Shown here in pieces: positions 33,586 to 44,004 of a stretch of DNA of 64,000 nucleotides. Position numbers and translations under genes: made by a program. The stretch is from Treponema sp. (GTDB taxonomy: Bacteria; Spirochaetota; Spirochaetia; Treponematales; Treponemataceae). Numbering within the stretch: position 1 is the first letter of the stretch; each line of letters starts with the position of its first letter. Location: contig JAFYZU010000024.1 of the NCBI GenBank assembly GCA_017548565.1, positions 1-64,000 on the forward strand, given 5' to 3'. The notes beneath the pieces are model-generated. The model was given only the letters and a program-made list of their open reading frames with translations. It made no database searches and was not told the origin of the DNA.

Positions 33586-34630
33586 CTGTTTCTTCCTTCT
33601 GCTTTGTTTTATTGGCAGCATTCTTCAGATGACTGTAATCTGTCATGCCGAGAGTAAGATTCCATTCAAGGAGCTTTTCTTTAATTTCAGCAAGACTCTT
33701 TTTACCAAAGTTTCTTGTTTTGGCAATGTCATCTTCAGTCTTTTTAGTTAATTCGCCGATTGTACGAATATTTGCATTTTTCAAACAATTAGATGAACGA
33801 ACAGAAAGTTCTAATTCTTCAACTGGAGTATTGAGCAGTTTCTGAATGCTTTCATCACCTTCATCATTTTCATCTGATCCAATAACGTCTTTGTCATTAA
33901 AGTTAATGAAGATAGCAAAATGATCTTTAGCAATCTTTGCAGCTTCTGCCAAAGCGTTATCCGGTGTAATTGTGCCATCAGTCCAAATTTCAAGAACTAA
34001 CTTATCGTAGTCATTTCTCTGACCAACACGACAAGGTTCAATAGCATATTTTACCTTCTGAACAGGTGTGAAAATTGCATCCATCGGTAAAGTACCAATG
34101 ATTTCGATGTAATGTTCATTTACTTCTGCAGGAGTATAACCTCTTCCAAGATCTACCTGAATTTCAACATCGATATGTGCACCTTCCATCATAGTGAAGA
34201 TGAGCTTATCTTTTGTCATAATTTCAAGCTGACCTTCTTTTGCAAAGTCATCACTCTTTACAACACCCGGACCTTTAAATTCATAAAGGATTGTGTCTTG
34301 TTCAACATCTTCAGGCAAACATAAACGAATCTGTTTTAAACTGTTGATTATTTCAAGTGTATCTTCTGCAACATGTGGAATAGCTTCAAACTCACTAGAA
34401 ATAACATGTGAAATGCCATTGTCGTCATAAGAAGTAATACGAATAGAAGTAATGGCATAACCTTGAATTGATGACAACAAAACTCTTCTCAGAGTGTTTC
34501 CGACAGTTGTACCAAATCCAGTTTCAAAAGGATACGCTGTGAACTTTCCGTAGTTCGGATTTGTACTAATATGTTCAAATGTAATGCCTTTAGGTTTTTT
34601 AAAACCTTTAAGCAAGTTTTTGCGAGCCAT
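33575..34630 (-). CDS. rpoA: RNA polymerase alpha subunit
   Basis: 351 aa. N-terminal assembly domain with [15 protein letters not shown], and a C-terminal domain [22 protein letters not shown] with the Hh[15 protein letters not shown] for UP-element and activator contact. Acidic linker around residues 250-262 and a Lys/Glu-rich tail. 15 bases after rpsD. Confidence 0.97.
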   Translation of the reverse strand: MARKNLLKGFKKPKGITFEHISTNPNYGKFTAYPFETGFGTTVGNTLRRVLLSSIQGYAITSIRITSYDDNGISHVISSEFEAIPHVAEDTLEIINSLKQIRLCLPEDVEQDTILYEFKGPGVVKSDDFAKEGQLEIMTKDKLIFTMMEGAHIDVEIQVDLGRGYTPAEVNEHYIEIIGTLPMDAIFTPVQKVKYAIEPCRVGQRNDYDKLVLEIWTDGTITPDNALAEAAKIAKDHFAIFINFNDKDVIGSDENDEGDESIQKLLNTPVEELELSVRSSNCLKNANIRTIGELTKKTEDDIAKTRNFGKKSLAEIKEKLLEWNLTLGMTDYSHLKNAANKTKQKEETDES

Positions 34631-34645
34631 CTGAACTCCTTATTA

Positions 34646-35281
34646 TTATTTAGAATAGAACTCAACTACGAGCTGTTCTTTAATATCGGCTAAATCAGTA
34701 ATTTCATCACGACGTGGATCTGCGGTATAAGTGCCTTTTACAGCATCTACATCTACAGTTACCCAAGGCATGTTTCCTGATTTTGAAATTTCATTTAATG
34801 CTTCTTGAACCAAAGAAAGTCTCTTACTCTTTTCTTTAATTTCAATTACATCACCTGCTTTTACTTCGTAAGCTGGAATATTTACAGCCTTACCGTTTAC
34901 AAGTACATGACCATGTCTTACCAGCTGGCGTGACTGATTTCTTGATACTGCAAAGTGCATTCTGTAAACAACATTGTCCAGACGTCGTTCAAGCAAACGA
35001 ATAAAGTTTTCACCTGTTACACCTGACATACGAGAAGCATTATCATAAGTAAGACGGAACTGTTTTTCAAGTAATCCGTACATACGACGAAGCTTCTGTT
35101 TTTCAGCGAGCTGAATACCATATTCACTCTTTTTACCACCACGAGCCTTTGGATCTTTTCCAGGAGCTCCACGTTTTTTGTTCAAAGGACATTTATCGCT
35201 TGTACAGCGTGCACCCTTTAACATTAATTTTCTCTGTTCTGCACGACACATGCGGCAAACAGGACCTGTATATCTTGCCAT
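34646..35281 (-). CDS. rpsD: Ribosomal protein S4 (zinc form)
   Basis: 211 aa, 30S assembly protein. The N-terminus keeps a zinc knuckle of Cys9, Cys12, Cys26 and Cys31, and the S4 RNA-binding domain (RLDNVVYRMHFAVSRNQSRQLV) follows. It is a C+ form. Lies between rpsK and rpoA with 14-base spacers. Confidence 0.96.
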   Translation of the reverse strand: MARYTGPVCRMCRAEQRKLMLKGARCTSDKCPLNKKRGAPGKDPKARGGKKSEYGIQLAEKQKLRRMYGLLEKQFRLTYDNASRMSGVTGENFIRLLERRLDNVVYRMHFAVSRNQSRQLVRHGHVLVNGKAVNIPAYEVKAGDVIEIKEKSKRLSLVQEALNEISKSGNMPWVTVDVDAVKGTYTADPRRDEITDLADIKEQLVVEFYSK

Positions 35282-35295
35282 ATTTCCTGATCTCC

Positions 35296-35676
35296 TTACA
35301 TGCGACGTGTTTTTCTAGGACGACAACCGTTATGTGGAATTGGAGTTACATCAGAAATTGATTTTACCTTCAACCCTAACTGGCCTAAAGAACGGATTGC
35401 ATTTTCACGACCCATCCCTGGTCCCTTAACGAATACGTGAACTTCACGCAAGCCGTAGCTTGCTGCTTTCTGTACTGCTGCTTCTGCAACAGACTGTGCT
35501 GCAAACGGAGTAGATTTTTTTGCTCCGCGGAAACCAAGTCCACCTGAAGAAGCCCATGCAAGAGCATTTCCCTTCAAGTCTGTAATAGTTACAATAGTGT
35601 TGTTGAAAGTAGCCTGAATATAAACGTTACCTTCATATACACTCTTTTTTTCCTTTCGTTTTTTAACGACAGCCAT
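35296..35676 (-). CDS. rpsK: Ribosomal protein S11
   Basis: 126 aa, normal length. Contains the family core [18 protein letters not shown] and the C-terminal [16 protein letters not shown]. Binds 16S rRNA on the platform near the E site. Confidence 0.97.
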   Translation of the reverse strand: MAVVKKRKEKKSVYEGNVYIQATFNNTIVTITDLKGNALAWASSGGLGFRGAKKSTPFAAQSVAEAAVQKAASYGLREVHVFVKGPGMGRENAIRSLGQLGLKVKSISDVTPIPHNGCRPRKTRRM

Positions 35677-35691
35677 TATTTATCCTCCGCC

Positions 35692-36060
35692 TTATGCCTT
35701 TTTCTTATTAGCAACGGTCTTCTTCTTACCCTTACGAGTACGAGAATTTGTACGAGTTCTCTGACCACGTACTGGAAGACCTCTCTTGTGGCGCAGACCA
35801 CGATAGCAGCCAATATCAATAAGTCGTTTAAGATTAAGACCGATTTCAGAACGAAGACGACCTTCTACCTTATACTTCTTGTCGATAATATCACGAATTT
35901 TTGCCAGTTCATCCTGAGTAAGATCGTTAGCCATTTTTGCCGGATCAATCTTAGCTTCTTCGCAAATTTTCTTTGCAGTTGAACGGCCGATACCATAAAT
36001 GTAAGTTAATGCGATATCAACATGTTTGTTAGGGATATCAACTCCCGCAATTCGAGCCAT
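35692..36060 (-). CDS. rpsM: Ribosomal protein S13
   Basis: 122 aa. HhH segment [31 protein letters not shown], and a basic C-terminal tail that reaches the P-site tRNA. Head of the 30S. Follows rpmJ with a 17-base gap. Confidence 0.97.
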   Translation of the reverse strand: MARIAGVDIPNKHVDIALTYIYGIGRSTAKKICEEAKIDPAKMANDLTQDELAKIRDIIDKKYKVEGRLRSEIGLNLKRLIDIGCYRGLRHKRGLPVRGQRTRTNSRTRKGKKKTVANKKKA

Positions 36061-36077
36061 CTGTTTCTCCTTAAGCC

Positions 36078-36191
36078 TTAGCCCTGTCTCTGTTTATGTT
36101 TAGGGTTTGTACAAATGATACGGATAATACCATTTCTTTTTATAACCTTACACTTATCACAGATAGGTTTTACACTGGTTCGTACTTTCAT
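36078..36191 (-). CDS. rpmJ: Ribosomal protein L36 (zinc form)
   Basis: 37 aa (ATG at 36191, TAA at 36078-36080). Zinc ligands Cys11, Cys14, Cys27 and His32 (C+ form): [17 protein letters not shown] then [10 protein letters not shown]. Binds helices of 23S rRNA in the large subunit. GGGGG lies close before the ATG, at the edge of an inverted-repeat leader. Confidence 0.96.
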   Translation of the reverse strand: MKVRTSVKPICDKCKVIKRNGIIRIICTNPKHKQRQG

Positions 36192-36202
36192 AAAAAGCCC
36201 CC

Positions 36203-36286
36203 ATGAGAATATTTGTCCTGCTGAATCTTTCAGCACCTCGCAATGAGAGACAATTCAGCAGACGATATAATATCACATATTCTCAT
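36203..36286 (-). promoter_or_regulatory. Nested inverted repeats in the secY-rpmJ gap
   Basis: A perfect 10-bp outer pair (ATGAGAATAT 36203-36212 and ATATTCTCAT 36277-36286) encloses a perfect 9-bp inner pair (CTGCTGAAT 36218-36226 and ATTCAGCAG 36253-36261). The left arm of the inner pair can instead form a 7-bp hairpin with TTCAGCA at 36229-36235. A TATTAT box lies inside. This looks like a switchable leader or operator in front of rpmJ and the alpha operon. Confidence 0.5.
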
Positions 36287-36314
36287 ATCTTTTCTACTAA
36301 TATTCACAAAATTT

Positions 36315-37649
36315 TTACAAACTTCGTGACCTGATTTTGCCCTTCTTTGTAAGTCCTTCATGATGATGCATTTTAAGAAGTGCTTCAACCTGACTCATTG
36401 TATCCAGATCTACGCCGACAAGAATAATAAGTGAAGTACCACCCATCAACATTGCTACCGACTGTGGGAAATGGAATAAATGCTGAATAACTGTTGGAAT
36501 AATAGCTATTGCAGCAAGGAACAATGAACCTGGTAATATAAGTCTATTCAATATTTTTGTTAAATATTCTTCTGTTTTGTCTGGACGTACACCCGGAATG
36601 GAGCCGCCGTTTTCACGGATGTTTTTTGCAATTTCTGTAGGGTTCAGGGTAACCTGAGTGTAGAAGTATGCAAAAAAGACGATAAGAAGAACAAGCAAAA
36701 TATTATACCAGATACCACTTGAATCGAGAACTCTGGCAAGAGTACCAATCCAAGGTTTTGCATTTGCACCTTTACCGAAAGACTGAATCAGCTGTAATGG
36801 TAAAGTAAGAATTGAGCTGGCAAAAATCAAAGGAATTACATTTGAAGGATTAATCTTAAATGGAATGTATGTACTCTGTCCGCCATACATTTTTCTTCCT
36901 ACGACACGTTTTGCATAATGAACAGGGATTTTTCTCTGTCCAGATTCCTCAATAATTACAAGTGCAATAATTGCAATTAACATTATAACTACAAGAATAA
37001 CGAAAACTAACTGTACCTGACCTGCCTGAACTGCTTTAATCAGTTCACTGATTGCGCTAGGCAATCTGGCAACGATACCAGCGAAGATCATCATTGAAAT
37101 GCCGTTTCCAATACCACGAGCCGTAATCTGATCTCCAAGCCAAATAGTAGCCATAGAACCTGTTGTTACAGTTAAAATTGCCAGTGCTTTAAAAGCAACC
37201 GGATTATCTATAAGAACACATCCAGGGATATTATTTGCGTAAACTGTAATTCCCCAGGACTGAACGGCACAAACAATAATTGTTCCAATACGAATGTACT
37301 GAGCAATTTTTCTCTGACCTCCGTCTTCCTGAGAAATTCTCTTAAGACTTGGGAAGATAATTACAGCAAGCTGCATAATAATCTGAGTAGAAATATATGG
37401 CATTACACCAAGCATGAAAATAGAGAAACGTGAGAATGCACCTCCAACGAAGAAGTCCATATAACTTGCGAATGCATTATCACTACTATTTGCAGCCTCC
37501 TTAAAATAGTTAAGAAGAACGTTAGCATCGATTCCAGGAATAGTGATAACACTACCCAATCTGTACACTGCAAGAATAAGCAGTGTAAAGAACAATCTGC
37601 TTCTAAGTTCTTTAACTTTAAACATATTTACTATTGGATTGCTTGCCAT
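36315..37649 (-). CDS. secY: Protein translocase subunit SecY
   Basis: 444 aa with about 10 membrane segments. Channel of the Sec translocon, inner membrane. Conserved features: the N-terminal FKVKELRSRLFFTL, the plug region near residue 60, and the C5 cytosolic loop with IRENGGSIPGVRP. Last gene of the spc part before the 123-base gap. infA, map and adk are not next to it. Confidence 0.96.
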   Translation of the reverse strand: MASNPIVNMFKVKELRSRLFFTLLILAVYRLGSVITIPGIDANVLLNYFKEAANSSDNAFASYMDFFVGGAFSRFSIFMLGVMPYISTQIIMQLAVIIFPSLKRISQEDGGQRKIAQYIRIGTIIVCAVQSWGITVYANNIPGCVLIDNPVAFKALAILTVTTGSMATIWLGDQITARGIGNGISMMIFAGIVARLPSAISELIKAVQAGQVQLVFVILVVIMLIAIIALVIIEESGQRKIPVHYAKRVVGRKMYGGQSTYIPFKINPSNVIPLIFASSILTLPLQLIQSFGKGANAKPWIGTLARVLDSSGIWYNILLVLLIVFFAYFYTQVTLNPTEIAKNIRENGGSIPGVRPDKTEEYLTKILNRLILPGSLFLAAIAIIPTVIQHLFHFPQSVAMLMGGTSLIILVGVDLDTMSQVEALLKMHHHEGLTKKGKIRSRSL

Positions 37650-37663
37650 CGTTGTCTCCGCTT

Positions 37664-38143
37664 CTATTTATCGCTTTCTTTTGCTGCTTCAATTATTTTT
37701 ACTGAGCCGCCAGCTTTTTCTATTTTTGCTTTTGCTGATTCAGATACCTTATCAACAACAACATTAAGTTTCTTTTTAATGTCGCCATTACCAAGTACCT
37801 TAACAAGAGAAGCTGTTTTTTTAGAAATGAAACCTTTTTCGATCAATGCTTCTTTATTGATTGTAGCACCATCATCGAATTTAGCTTCAAGCTGTTCAAC
37901 ATTGATACAAACATATTCTTTCTTAAAAGGATAATTAGAGAAACCTTTGTGAGCAATACGTCTGTAAAGAGGCATCTGTCCGCCTTCAAAACCGATGTAT
38001 GTTTTACCACCAGATCTTGACTGCTGACCTTTATTACCTTTACCGGCTGTTGTACCGAGTCCAGAAGATGAACCGCGTCCAACACGCTTTGGTTTTACAT
38101 TAGCCCCCTGAGGAGCGCTAAGGATTGGATTATATTCTGCCAT
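37664..38143 (-). CDS. rplO: Ribosomal protein L15
   Basis: 159 aa from the ATG at 38143, which sits one base before the rpmD stop and follows GAGGAG; a TTG five codons earlier is not supported. VGRGSSSGLGTTAGKGNKGQQSRSG is the family signature. Binds 23S rRNA, large subunit assembly. Confidence 0.96.
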   Translation of the reverse strand: MAEYNPILSAPQGANVKPKRVGRGSSSGLGTTAGKGNKGQQSRSGGKTYIGFEGGQMPLYRRIAHKGFSNYPFKKEYVCINVEQLEAKFDDGATINKEALIEKGFISKKTASLVKVLGNGDIKKKLNVVVDKVSESAKAKIEKAGGSVKIIEAAKESDK

Positions 38144-38144
38144 T

Positions 38145-38333
38145 TTAGATCTCCTCAACTTTTACTAAGTGTGAAACGCTGGCAACCATTCCAAGAATTG
38201 CATCATTTGCAGTAAGAACATTAGAAGAATGAATCTTCTTAAGACCAAGACTGCGTACTGTTGCAACCTTATCTGGTTTCTGACCAATAACACTTCTAAT
38301 TAATGTAACTTTAATCTGTTTTGCTTTAGCCAT
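38145..38333 (-). CDS. rpmD: Ribosomal protein L30
   Basis: 62 aa, the normal short L30. Core QIKVTLIRSVIGQKPDKVATVRSLGLKK. Binds 23S and 5S rRNA area. Ends one base before rplO starts. Confidence 0.95.
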   Translation of the reverse strand: MAKAKQIKVTLIRSVIGQKPDKVATVRSLGLKKIHSSNVLTANDAILGMVASVSHLVKVEEI

Positions 38334-38336
38334 ACA

Positions 38337-38852
38337 TTAACCCCACAACTCATCAAGAGTTTTACCTCTGTTTGCAGCAACCTTTTTTGCATCCATTATT
38401 TTAGCAATTGCATCAAAAGTAGCGCGAACTACGTTTACTGCAGAGTTTGATCCCAAAGATTTAGACTGGATGTCTGTGGCACCAGCAGCTTCCATGATGG
38501 CACGAACTGTACCACCGGCGATAATTCCTGTACCGGAACAAGCTGGTTTTACCAGAACTTCAGAACTCTTATATTTACCAGTAACTTCATGTGGTAATGT
38601 ACCATTCTTTAATGGAACAAATACAAGATTTCTCTTTGCTTTATCAATACTCTTTTTAATAGCTTCAGATACGTCATTAGCTTTACCAAGACCATATCCT
38701 ACACGACCTTTTTCATCACCAACAACAGTAAGTGCAGAGAATGACATACGGCGACCGCCCTTTACAGTCTTGCAGGTTCTGTTGAGAGTTACGAGTTTTT
38801 CTACGAACTCTTTCTCTTTTGGTTCTTTATCAAAGTTTTTCTGATGTTCCAT
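38337..38852 (-). CDS. rpsE: Ribosomal protein S5
   Basis: 171 aa. dsRNA-binding-type fold with RMSFSALTVVGDEKGRVGYGLGKA and GTGIIAGGTVRAIMEAAGATD. The first residues are longer and charged. Decoding fidelity protein of the 30S body; spectinomycin-loop region intact. Confidence 0.97.
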   Translation of the reverse strand: MEHQKNFDKEPKEKEFVEKLVTLNRTCKTVKGGRRMSFSALTVVGDEKGRVGYGLGKANDVSEAIKKSIDKAKRNLVFVPLKNGTLPHEVTGKYKSSEVLVKPACSGTGIIAGGTVRAIMEAAGATDIQSKSLGSNSAVNVVRATFDAIAKIMDAKKVAANRGKTLDELWG

Positions 38853-38860
38853 AATTTCTC

Positions 38861-39223
38861 CTAGAATTCGATTCCGGCTTTGCGGGCACCATCAGCGAGA
38901 GCTTTAACAACACCATGGTATAAATAACCATTTCTGTCGAAAACAACCTTAGAGATTTTCTTATCCTTAAGGCGTGCACCTAAAGCTTCACCAAGTTTTG
39001 CAGCACCATCAATATTAGGTTTGATGCCTGCAAATTCTTTTTCCATTGTTGAAATAGAAGCTAAAGTCTTTCCTTCATCATCATTAATAACCTGAACTGA
39101 AAGATTTTTGTTACTTCGTGTAACTGACATTCTTGGTCTTTCGGCTGTACCATAAACTGACTTACGAATGTGAATCTTTCTGTGCAAGCGCTTTCTGTTT
39201 TTGTCGTTCATTTTCTTAAACAT
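38861..39223 (-). CDS. rplR: Ribosomal protein L18
   Basis: 120 aa. [30 protein letters not shown] and the [24 protein letters not shown] end are typical. Links 5S rRNA to the large subunit. Confidence 0.97.
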   Translation of the reverse strand: MFKKMNDKNRKRLHRKIHIRKSVYGTAERPRMSVTRSNKNLSVQVINDDEGKTLASISTMEKEFAGIKPNIDGAAKLGEALGARLKDKKISKVVFDRNGYLYHGVVKALADGARKAGIEF

Positions 39224-39234
39224 ATAGCTTCACC

Positions 39235-39774
39235 TTATTTAACACCAGTCTTACCAACTTTGCGTCGGATAACTTCGTCTTCATAACGAATACCCTTTCC
39301 TTTGTAAGGTTCAGGTTTTCGTAATTTACGAATCTGAGAACAAAATTCACCAACTAACTGCTTGTCAATTCCTGCAACAGTAACTTTTCCGTCTGGAGTT
39401 GTAGTTACAGTCAAACCTTCAGGAATGATTGCAATATAGTCACTTGAATAACCAAGGTTCATTACAAGTTCTTTACCTTTTACTTCTGCACGATAACCGA
39501 CACCGTTAATAACCATTGTCTTTGAGAAACCGTCTGTAACACCTTTTACCATGTTACTGATAAGACTTCTGTAAAGACCATGATAAGCGTTAGTCTGTTT
39601 AGAAGAATCTTTTGTAGTAAGGACAACGTTTGTTCCTTCTACTTTAATTTCTATTTCCTGATGATAATTCTGTTTAAGTTCGCCTTTTGGACCTTTTACA
39701 GAGATTACACCATTATCAGTATTGATTGTTACACCTGCCGGGATAGCAACAGGAAGTTTACCTACTTTAGACAT
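39235..39774 (-). CDS. rplF: Ribosomal protein L6
   Basis: 179 aa. Two repeated L6 folds with VKGPKGEL and the C-terminal [16 protein letters not shown] signature. Sits near the factor-binding site of the 50S. Confidence 0.97.
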   Translation of the reverse strand: MSKVGKLPVAIPAGVTINTDNGVISVKGPKGELKQNYHQEIEIKVEGTNVVLTTKDSSKQTNAYHGLYRSLISNMVKGVTDGFSKTMVINGVGYRAEVKGKELVMNLGYSSDYIAIIPEGLTVTTTPDGKVTVAGIDKQLVGEFCSQIRKLRKPEPYKGKGIRYEDEVIRRKVGKTGVK

Positions 39775-39789
39775 ATCTTCCTCCTCCTA

Positions 39790-40188
39790 TTACCAGATTG
39801 TACAAACCAATTCACCGCCAACCTGCTTTTCTGTTGCTTTCTTACCTGTAGTAACTCCAGAAGAAGTTGAAACGATGATTGTACCATAACCGTTATAAAC
39901 ACGTGGTAAATCTTTGTAACCAGAATAAACCCGGCGGCCAGGTGTAGAAATTTTCTGAACACCATGAATAACCGGATTATTATCATCATCATATTTCAAG
40001 AAAATACGGATAGTTGTTTTTCCATCTTCCTGAACCTTTTTAAAATTCTTGATGTATCCTTCTGTTTTGAAAATCTTTACGATTTCAAGTTTAAGTTTTG
40101 AAGCAGGAACATCTACTTTCTCGTGGCGGGCCATAGCCGCATTACGAACCTTTGTGAGCATATCTGCTACTGGATCTGATGCACTCAT
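39790..40188 (-). CDS. rpsH: Ribosomal protein S8
   Basis: 132 aa. [13 protein letters not shown] at the N-terminus and a C-terminal [18 protein letters not shown]. Central 16S rRNA binder and, in E. coli, the spc operon autoregulator. Confidence 0.97.
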   Translation of the reverse strand: MSASDPVADMLTKVRNAAMARHEKVDVPASKLKLEIVKIFKTEGYIKNFKKVQEDGKTTIRIFLKYDDDNNPVIHGVQKISTPGRRVYSGYKDLPRVYNGYGTIIVSTSSGVTTGKKATEKQVGGELVCTIW

Positions 40189-40197
40189 TTCTATCTC

Positions 40198-40383
40198 CTA
40201 CCAACTTGATTTTGTAACGCCAGGAAGCTGGCCTTCACTTGCTAATTTACGGAAACAAAGACGACACATCTTGAACTTTCGTAAATATCCGCGCGGACGT
40301 CCGCAAATCTGACAGCGATTATATTCGCGTGTTGCATACTTCTGTTTGCGGCTCTGTTTAATAATCATTGATTTCTTTGCCAT
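40198..40383 (-). CDS. rpsN: Ribosomal protein S14, type Z
   Basis: 61 aa from the ATG at 40383; an upstream in-frame ATG at 40455 would overlap rplE by 65 bases. Zinc ligands Cys24, Cys27, Cys40 and Cys43 identify the short zinc (type Z) form. The ribosome site before the ATG is weak. Assembly protein of the 30S head. Confidence 0.95.
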   Translation of the reverse strand: MAKKSMIIKQSRKQKYATREYNRCQICGRPRGYLRKFKMCRLCFRKLASEGQLPGVTKSSW

Positions 40384-40390
40384 ACTAAAC

Positions 40391-40942
40391 CTACTTTCGG
40401 AATGGCATGTTGAACTTTGTAAGAAGTGCTTTTGCTTCAGCATCTGAATCGGCACTAGTTACGATTGTTATATTCATACCAGCAATTTTTACAACTTTAT
40501 CGAAGTCAATTTCTGGGAATATAAGCTGTTCAGTAATACCAAGAGAGAAATTGCCATGACCATCAAAACCTGTAGGTTTGATTCCACGGAAATCCTTAAC
40601 ACGTGGGAAAGCAACATTGATGAGACGATCAAGGAATTCATACATGATATCTCCACGCAATGTTACCATTGCACCCACTTCATTACCCTCACGAAGTTTG
40701 AAGTTAGCGATACTCTTCTTAGCCTTAGTTTTAACAGCTTTCTGACCTGTAATTGTTGTCAAGTCAGTTACTGCGGCATCAAGGAGTTTCTTATTTGTGA
40801 GAGCTTCACCAACACCCATGCTGACTACAATTTTCTTGATTGCAGGAATCTGCATGCAAGATTTGTAGCTGAACTCTTTCATAAGAGCTGGGGCGATTTC
40901 GTCTTTATAGACTTTCTTAAGCCGAGGTACGTAATTTGCCAT
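40391..40942 (-). CDS. rplE: Ribosomal protein L5
   Basis: 183 aa from the ATG at 40942, which overlaps the rplX stop by one base (TAATG), giving coupled translation. Binds 5S rRNA and contacts P-site tRNA. GISDYDL-type end here reads [17 protein letters not shown]. Confidence 0.97.
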   Translation of the reverse strand: MANYVPRLKKVYKDEIAPALMKEFSYKSCMQIPAIKKIVVSMGVGEALTNKKLLDAAVTDLTTITGQKAVKTKAKKSIANFKLREGNEVGAMVTLRGDIMYEFLDRLINVAFPRVKDFRGIKPTGFDGHGNFSLGITEQLIFPEIDFDKVVKIAGMNITIVTSADSDAEAKALLTKFNMPFRK

Positions 40943-41256
40943 TACAATGCATCTCCACATTTACGGCAGACGCGAACTTTTTTGTCGCCGTCAATTTTAT
41001 AACCAATTTTTGTAGGACCGCATTTTTTACATACGATTGCTACATTTGAAATATTAAGAGGAGCTTCAATCTCAGCGATACCGCCCTGATCCTGCTGACT
41101 CTTCTTTCTCATTGCTTTTTTAACAATGTTTACACCAGACACTATAACTGCATCTTTTTTAAGGATAACGCGGACAACTGTTCCTCTTTTACCCTTATCT
41201 TTTCCAGCAATTACCTGTACTGTATCATCTTTACGGATTTTTGATTTTGTTAACAT
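40942..41256 (-). CDS. rplX: Ribosomal protein L24 with zinc motif
   Basis: 104 aa. KOW motif in [20 protein letters not shown], then an extra C-terminal zinc ribbon, Cys76/Cys79 and Cys97/Cys100. This cysteine-bearing L24 is a known bacterial variant. Early assembly protein at the exit tunnel side. Confidence 0.96.
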   Translation of the reverse strand: MLTKSKIRKDDTVQVIAGKDKGKRGTVVRVILKKDAVIVSGVNIVKKAMRKKSQQDQGGIAEIEAPLNISNVAIVCKKCGPTKIGYKIDGDKKVRVCRKCGDAL

Positions 41257-41266
41257 TTCATTCTCC

Positions 41267-41635
41267 TTAAAGAACCTCTGGAGCCAATGATATAATCTTC
41301 ATAAAGTCCATATCACGAAGCTCACGAGCTACAGGTCCAAAAATACGTTTTCCTTTTGGATTCTTACTGTCATCAACAATAACACAAGCGTTATCATCAA
41401 AACGGATGTAAGTTCCATCTGGACGACGGTATTCTTTAGCTTGGCGTACAATTACTGCCTTTTCAATAGAACCCTTTTTAATAGTAGAAGTAGGGATAGC
41501 ATCCTTTACTGCTACAACCACGATGTCGCCGATACCTGCGTATCTACGGTGTGAACCGCCGATAACTTTGATACACTGAACAATTTTTGCTCCGGAGTTA
41601 TCAGCAACTGTCATACAAGATTGCATCTGAATCAT
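41267..41635 (-). CDS. rplN: Ribosomal protein L14
   Basis: 122 aa. [16 protein letters not shown] at the N-terminus and GTRIFGPV-like [13 protein letters not shown] are the family signatures. Bridges the subunits near the factor site. Confidence 0.97.
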   Translation of the reverse strand: MIQMQSCMTVADNSGAKIVQCIKVIGGSHRRYAGIGDIVVVAVKDAIPTSTIKKGSIEKAVIVRQAKEYRRPDGTYIRFDDNACVIVDDSKNPKGKRIFGPVARELRDMDFMKIISLAPEVL

Positions 41636-41655
41636 AATTCTAAACTCCTTAAAAA

Positions 41656-41931
41656 TTATTTAGCGCGTTCAACGATTTCTGCAAGACGCCAGCACTTGTT
41701 TTTGCTTAATGGTCTGCATTCAACAATACGCACTGTATCACCTACATGAGCATCATTATTTTCATCATGAGCCATGTATTTCTTAGTTCTAGTTACATAT
41801 TTCTTGTAAAGACGGTCCATCTTTTTAGTTTTGATTGTAACAACGATTGTTTTATCCATCTTTTCAGAAGTTACAAGACCTAAAAATGAACGCTTAGCAT
41901 TCTTTACAGTCTGAACAGTATTATTTTCCAC
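41656..41931 (-). CDS. rpsQ: Ribosomal protein S17
   Basis: 91 aa. OB fold with [17 protein letters not shown] and [18 protein letters not shown]. Early 30S binder at helix 11 of 16S rRNA. Confidence 0.97.
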   Translation of the reverse strand: MENNTVQTVKNAKRSFLGLVTSEKMDKTIVVTIKTKKMDRLYKKYVTRTKKYMAHDENNDAHVGDTVRIVECRPLSKNKCWRLAEIVERAK

Positions 41932-41941
41932 GGTTCAGCTC

Positions 41942-42154
41942 CTATTTATTCTCTCCGGCGAGTTCTTTCTGCCGGATGAACGTATTAAGGCGAGCGATTT
42001 CTCGACGCATTGTACGTTTCTGTATTGGGTTATCTACATGAGAAATCACCATTTTAAAACGGAGATCCATGTATTCCTTCTTAAGCTCGTTTCTTTTAGC
42101 AACTAGTTCTTTATAAGACAGTTCTTTATCATTTTTCTTCTTTGAATTAGCCAT
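41942..42154 (-). CDS. rpmC: Ribosomal protein L29
   Basis: 70 aa. Two-helix hairpin (LSYKELVAKRNELKKEYMDLRF and NPIQKRTMRREIARLNTFIRQ). Located at the tunnel exit where trigger factor and SRP bind. Confidence 0.94.
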   Translation of the reverse strand: MANSKKKNDKELSYKELVAKRNELKKEYMDLRFKMVISHVDNPIQKRTMRREIARLNTFIRQKELAGENK

Positions 42155-42164
42155 CTTATTCCTC

Positions 42165-42584
42165 CTAGTCTTTTGTTGGCTTATAAACTATTTTTGTAAG
42201 AACTGGAAGCTTATCGCCGGCAAGTTCAAGAGCTCTGTGAGCCAACTTGAGGTCAACGCCACCAACTTCAAACAAAATCATACCAGGTTTGATAACAGCT
42301 GCCCAATGATCAGGAGCACCCTTACCCTTACCCATACGAACTTCGGCAGGTTTCTTTGTGATCGGCTTATCCGGGAAGATACGAATCCAAACCTGACCTT
42401 TACGTTCCAACTTACGGTTAATAGCAACACGGGCTGCTTCAATTACACGTGCATCAAGCCATGTTGGTTCCATTGCAACTAATGCAATTTCTCCGAAGTC
42501 GATATTATTATCACGAGTCGCATTTCCTTTTTCACGACCGCGCTGCACCTTACGGTGAATTACTCTTTTTGGACTTAATGGCAT
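42165..42584 (-). CDS. rplP: Ribosomal protein L16
   Basis: 139 aa. [20 protein letters not shown] and [19 protein letters not shown]. Organises the A-site tRNA elbow on the 50S; the loop near residue 81 carries the site of Arg hydroxylation in E. coli. Confidence 0.97.
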   Translation of the reverse strand: MPLSPKRVIHRKVQRGREKGNATRDNNIDFGEIALVAMEPTWLDARVIEAARVAINRKLERKGQVWIRIFPDKPITKKPAEVRMGKGKGAPDHWAAVIKPGMILFEVGGVDLKLAHRALELAGDKLPVLTKIVYKPTKD

Positions 42585-42587
42585 ATA

Positions 42588-43331
42588 CTAACTCCTTGCC
42601 TTTTTAGCAGAATCAGCACCATCAGTCTTTTCAGCAGCCTGACGAGTTGTACGTCTTGGCTTCTTAACAAGCTGACCAGCGTCTTCGTTATGATCTACAC
42701 CATAGTTCATACCGTTATAAACCCATACTTTAACACCGATTTTACCGTATGTAGTAGGAGCTGCGTATGTACCATAGTCAATGTCTGCACGAAGTGTGTG
42801 AAGAGGTACTCGTCCTTCCTTGTGTTCTTCTGTACGAGACATATCTGCACCGCCGAGACGACCACTAAGACGAACTTTAACACCCTGCGCACCTGCACGC
42901 ATAGCATTGCTAACTGCCTGTTTCATTGCCTTACGGAATGAACCTCGACCAGAAAGCTGACGACCAATGTTCTGAGCGATTAAAGTAGCGTTCAATTCAG
43001 CACGCTTGATTTCCTTAATCTTAATCTGAACTTTCTTAGTCAACTGTTTCTGGATATCAGCACTTATCTTTTCGATAGATGCACCTTTTACACCAATAAT
43101 AACACCAGGGCGAGCTGTGTGAATTACAATTGTAACACGCTGTGGATGGCGTACAATTTCAATTTCAGCTATATCAGCATTTTTACATTCAGGAAGCTCA
43201 GAAACCATCTTACGGATTTTGATATCTTCAAGAACTAAATCTGCATATTCACGTGGATCTGCATACCAGCGTGACTGCCATGTTTTGTTTACACCTAAGC
43301 GTAAACCGATAGGATTAACTTTCTGTCCCAC
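42588..43331 (-). CDS. rpsC: Ribosomal protein S3
   Basis: 247 aa. KH domain ([19 protein letters not shown]) and S3 C domain ([19 protein letters not shown]). Lys/Thr-rich tail. Forms the mRNA entry channel. Confidence 0.97.
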   Translation of the reverse strand: MGQKVNPIGLRLGVNKTWQSRWYADPREYADLVLEDIKIRKMVSELPECKNADIAEIEIVRHPQRVTIVIHTARPGVIIGVKGASIEKISADIQKQLTKKVQIKIKEIKRAELNATLIAQNIGRQLSGRGSFRKAMKQAVSNAMRAGAQGVKVRLSGRLGGADMSRTEEHKEGRVPLHTLRADIDYGTYAAPTTYGKIGVKVWVYNGMNYGVDHNEDAGQLVKKPRRTTRQAAEKTDGADSAKKARS

Positions 43332-43332
43332 T

Positions 43333-43689
43333 TTATTCCCCCGCCTTCTCGTCTACGATGACGGTAATATGACACATACGTTTAAGCAACTGATCTGCAC
43401 GACCACGTGCGCGGAACCATACTCTCTTCAGTCTTGGACCTTCATCGATTCTGATTTCTTTAACGTAAAGCATATCTTCATCTAACTTGCTGTTCAAATT
43501 AAGTGCATTTGAAGCTGCTGACTTTAATGTAGCGCTTAACAAATCTGCACCCTTCTGAGGCATATTAGCCAAAATTGCCATTGCTTCCGAATAGGACTTT
43601 CGTTTAATTACATTAGCAACAGGACGAACCTTTGTTGGTGATGCAATAAGGAATTTTGTAGTGGCTACATAACCTTTGTTTTCAGCCAT
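43333..43689 (-). CDS. rplV: Ribosomal protein L22
   Basis: 118 aa from the ATG at 43689, with AGGTGG five bases upstream; a GTG three codons earlier overlaps that ribosome site and is unlikely. [20 protein letters not shown] core. Its long beta hairpin lines the exit tunnel near the macrolide site. Confidence 0.96.
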   Translation of the reverse strand: MAENKGYVATTKFLIASPTKVRPVANVIKRKSYSEAMAILANMPQKGADLLSATLKSAASNALNLNSKLDEDMLYVKEIRIDEGPRLKRVWFRARGRADQLLKRMCHITVIVDEKAGE

Positions 43690-43705
43690 AATATCCACCT
43701 ATACA

Positions 43706-43987
43706 TTAAGCCTTACCGGCTGTTTTATCTGAACCACCATGACCCTTGAATGTACGAGTTGGTGCAAATTCACCAAGCTTGTGACCAACAAGGTTTTCTG
43801 TAATATATACAGGAATCCATGATTTACCATTATAAACAGAAATAGTATTACCTACCATTTCCGGGATTATTGTAGAGCAGCGAGAATATGTTTTAATCAT
43901 TTTCTTGTCTGCTTCTTTATTCATTGCCTGAACCTTTTTGTAAAGTGATTTTTCTACAAAAGGTCCTTTTTTAACAGATCTTGACAC
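43706..43987 (-). CDS. rpsS: Ribosomal protein S19
   Basis: 93 aa. [18 protein letters not shown] and [18 protein letters not shown] are typical. Head of the 30S with S13. Confidence 0.97.
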   Translation of the reverse strand: MSRSVKKGPFVEKSLYKKVQAMNKEADKKMIKTYSRCSTIIPEMVGNTISVYNGKSWIPVYITENLVGHKLGEFAPTRTFKGHGGSDKTAGKA

Positions 43988-44004
43988 GATTATCTCCTCG
44001 CCAA

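Noticed and set aside
33586-33621. Longer L17 start at 33621
   Set aside because: The added residues do not resemble L17; the GGAAGA site favours 33585.
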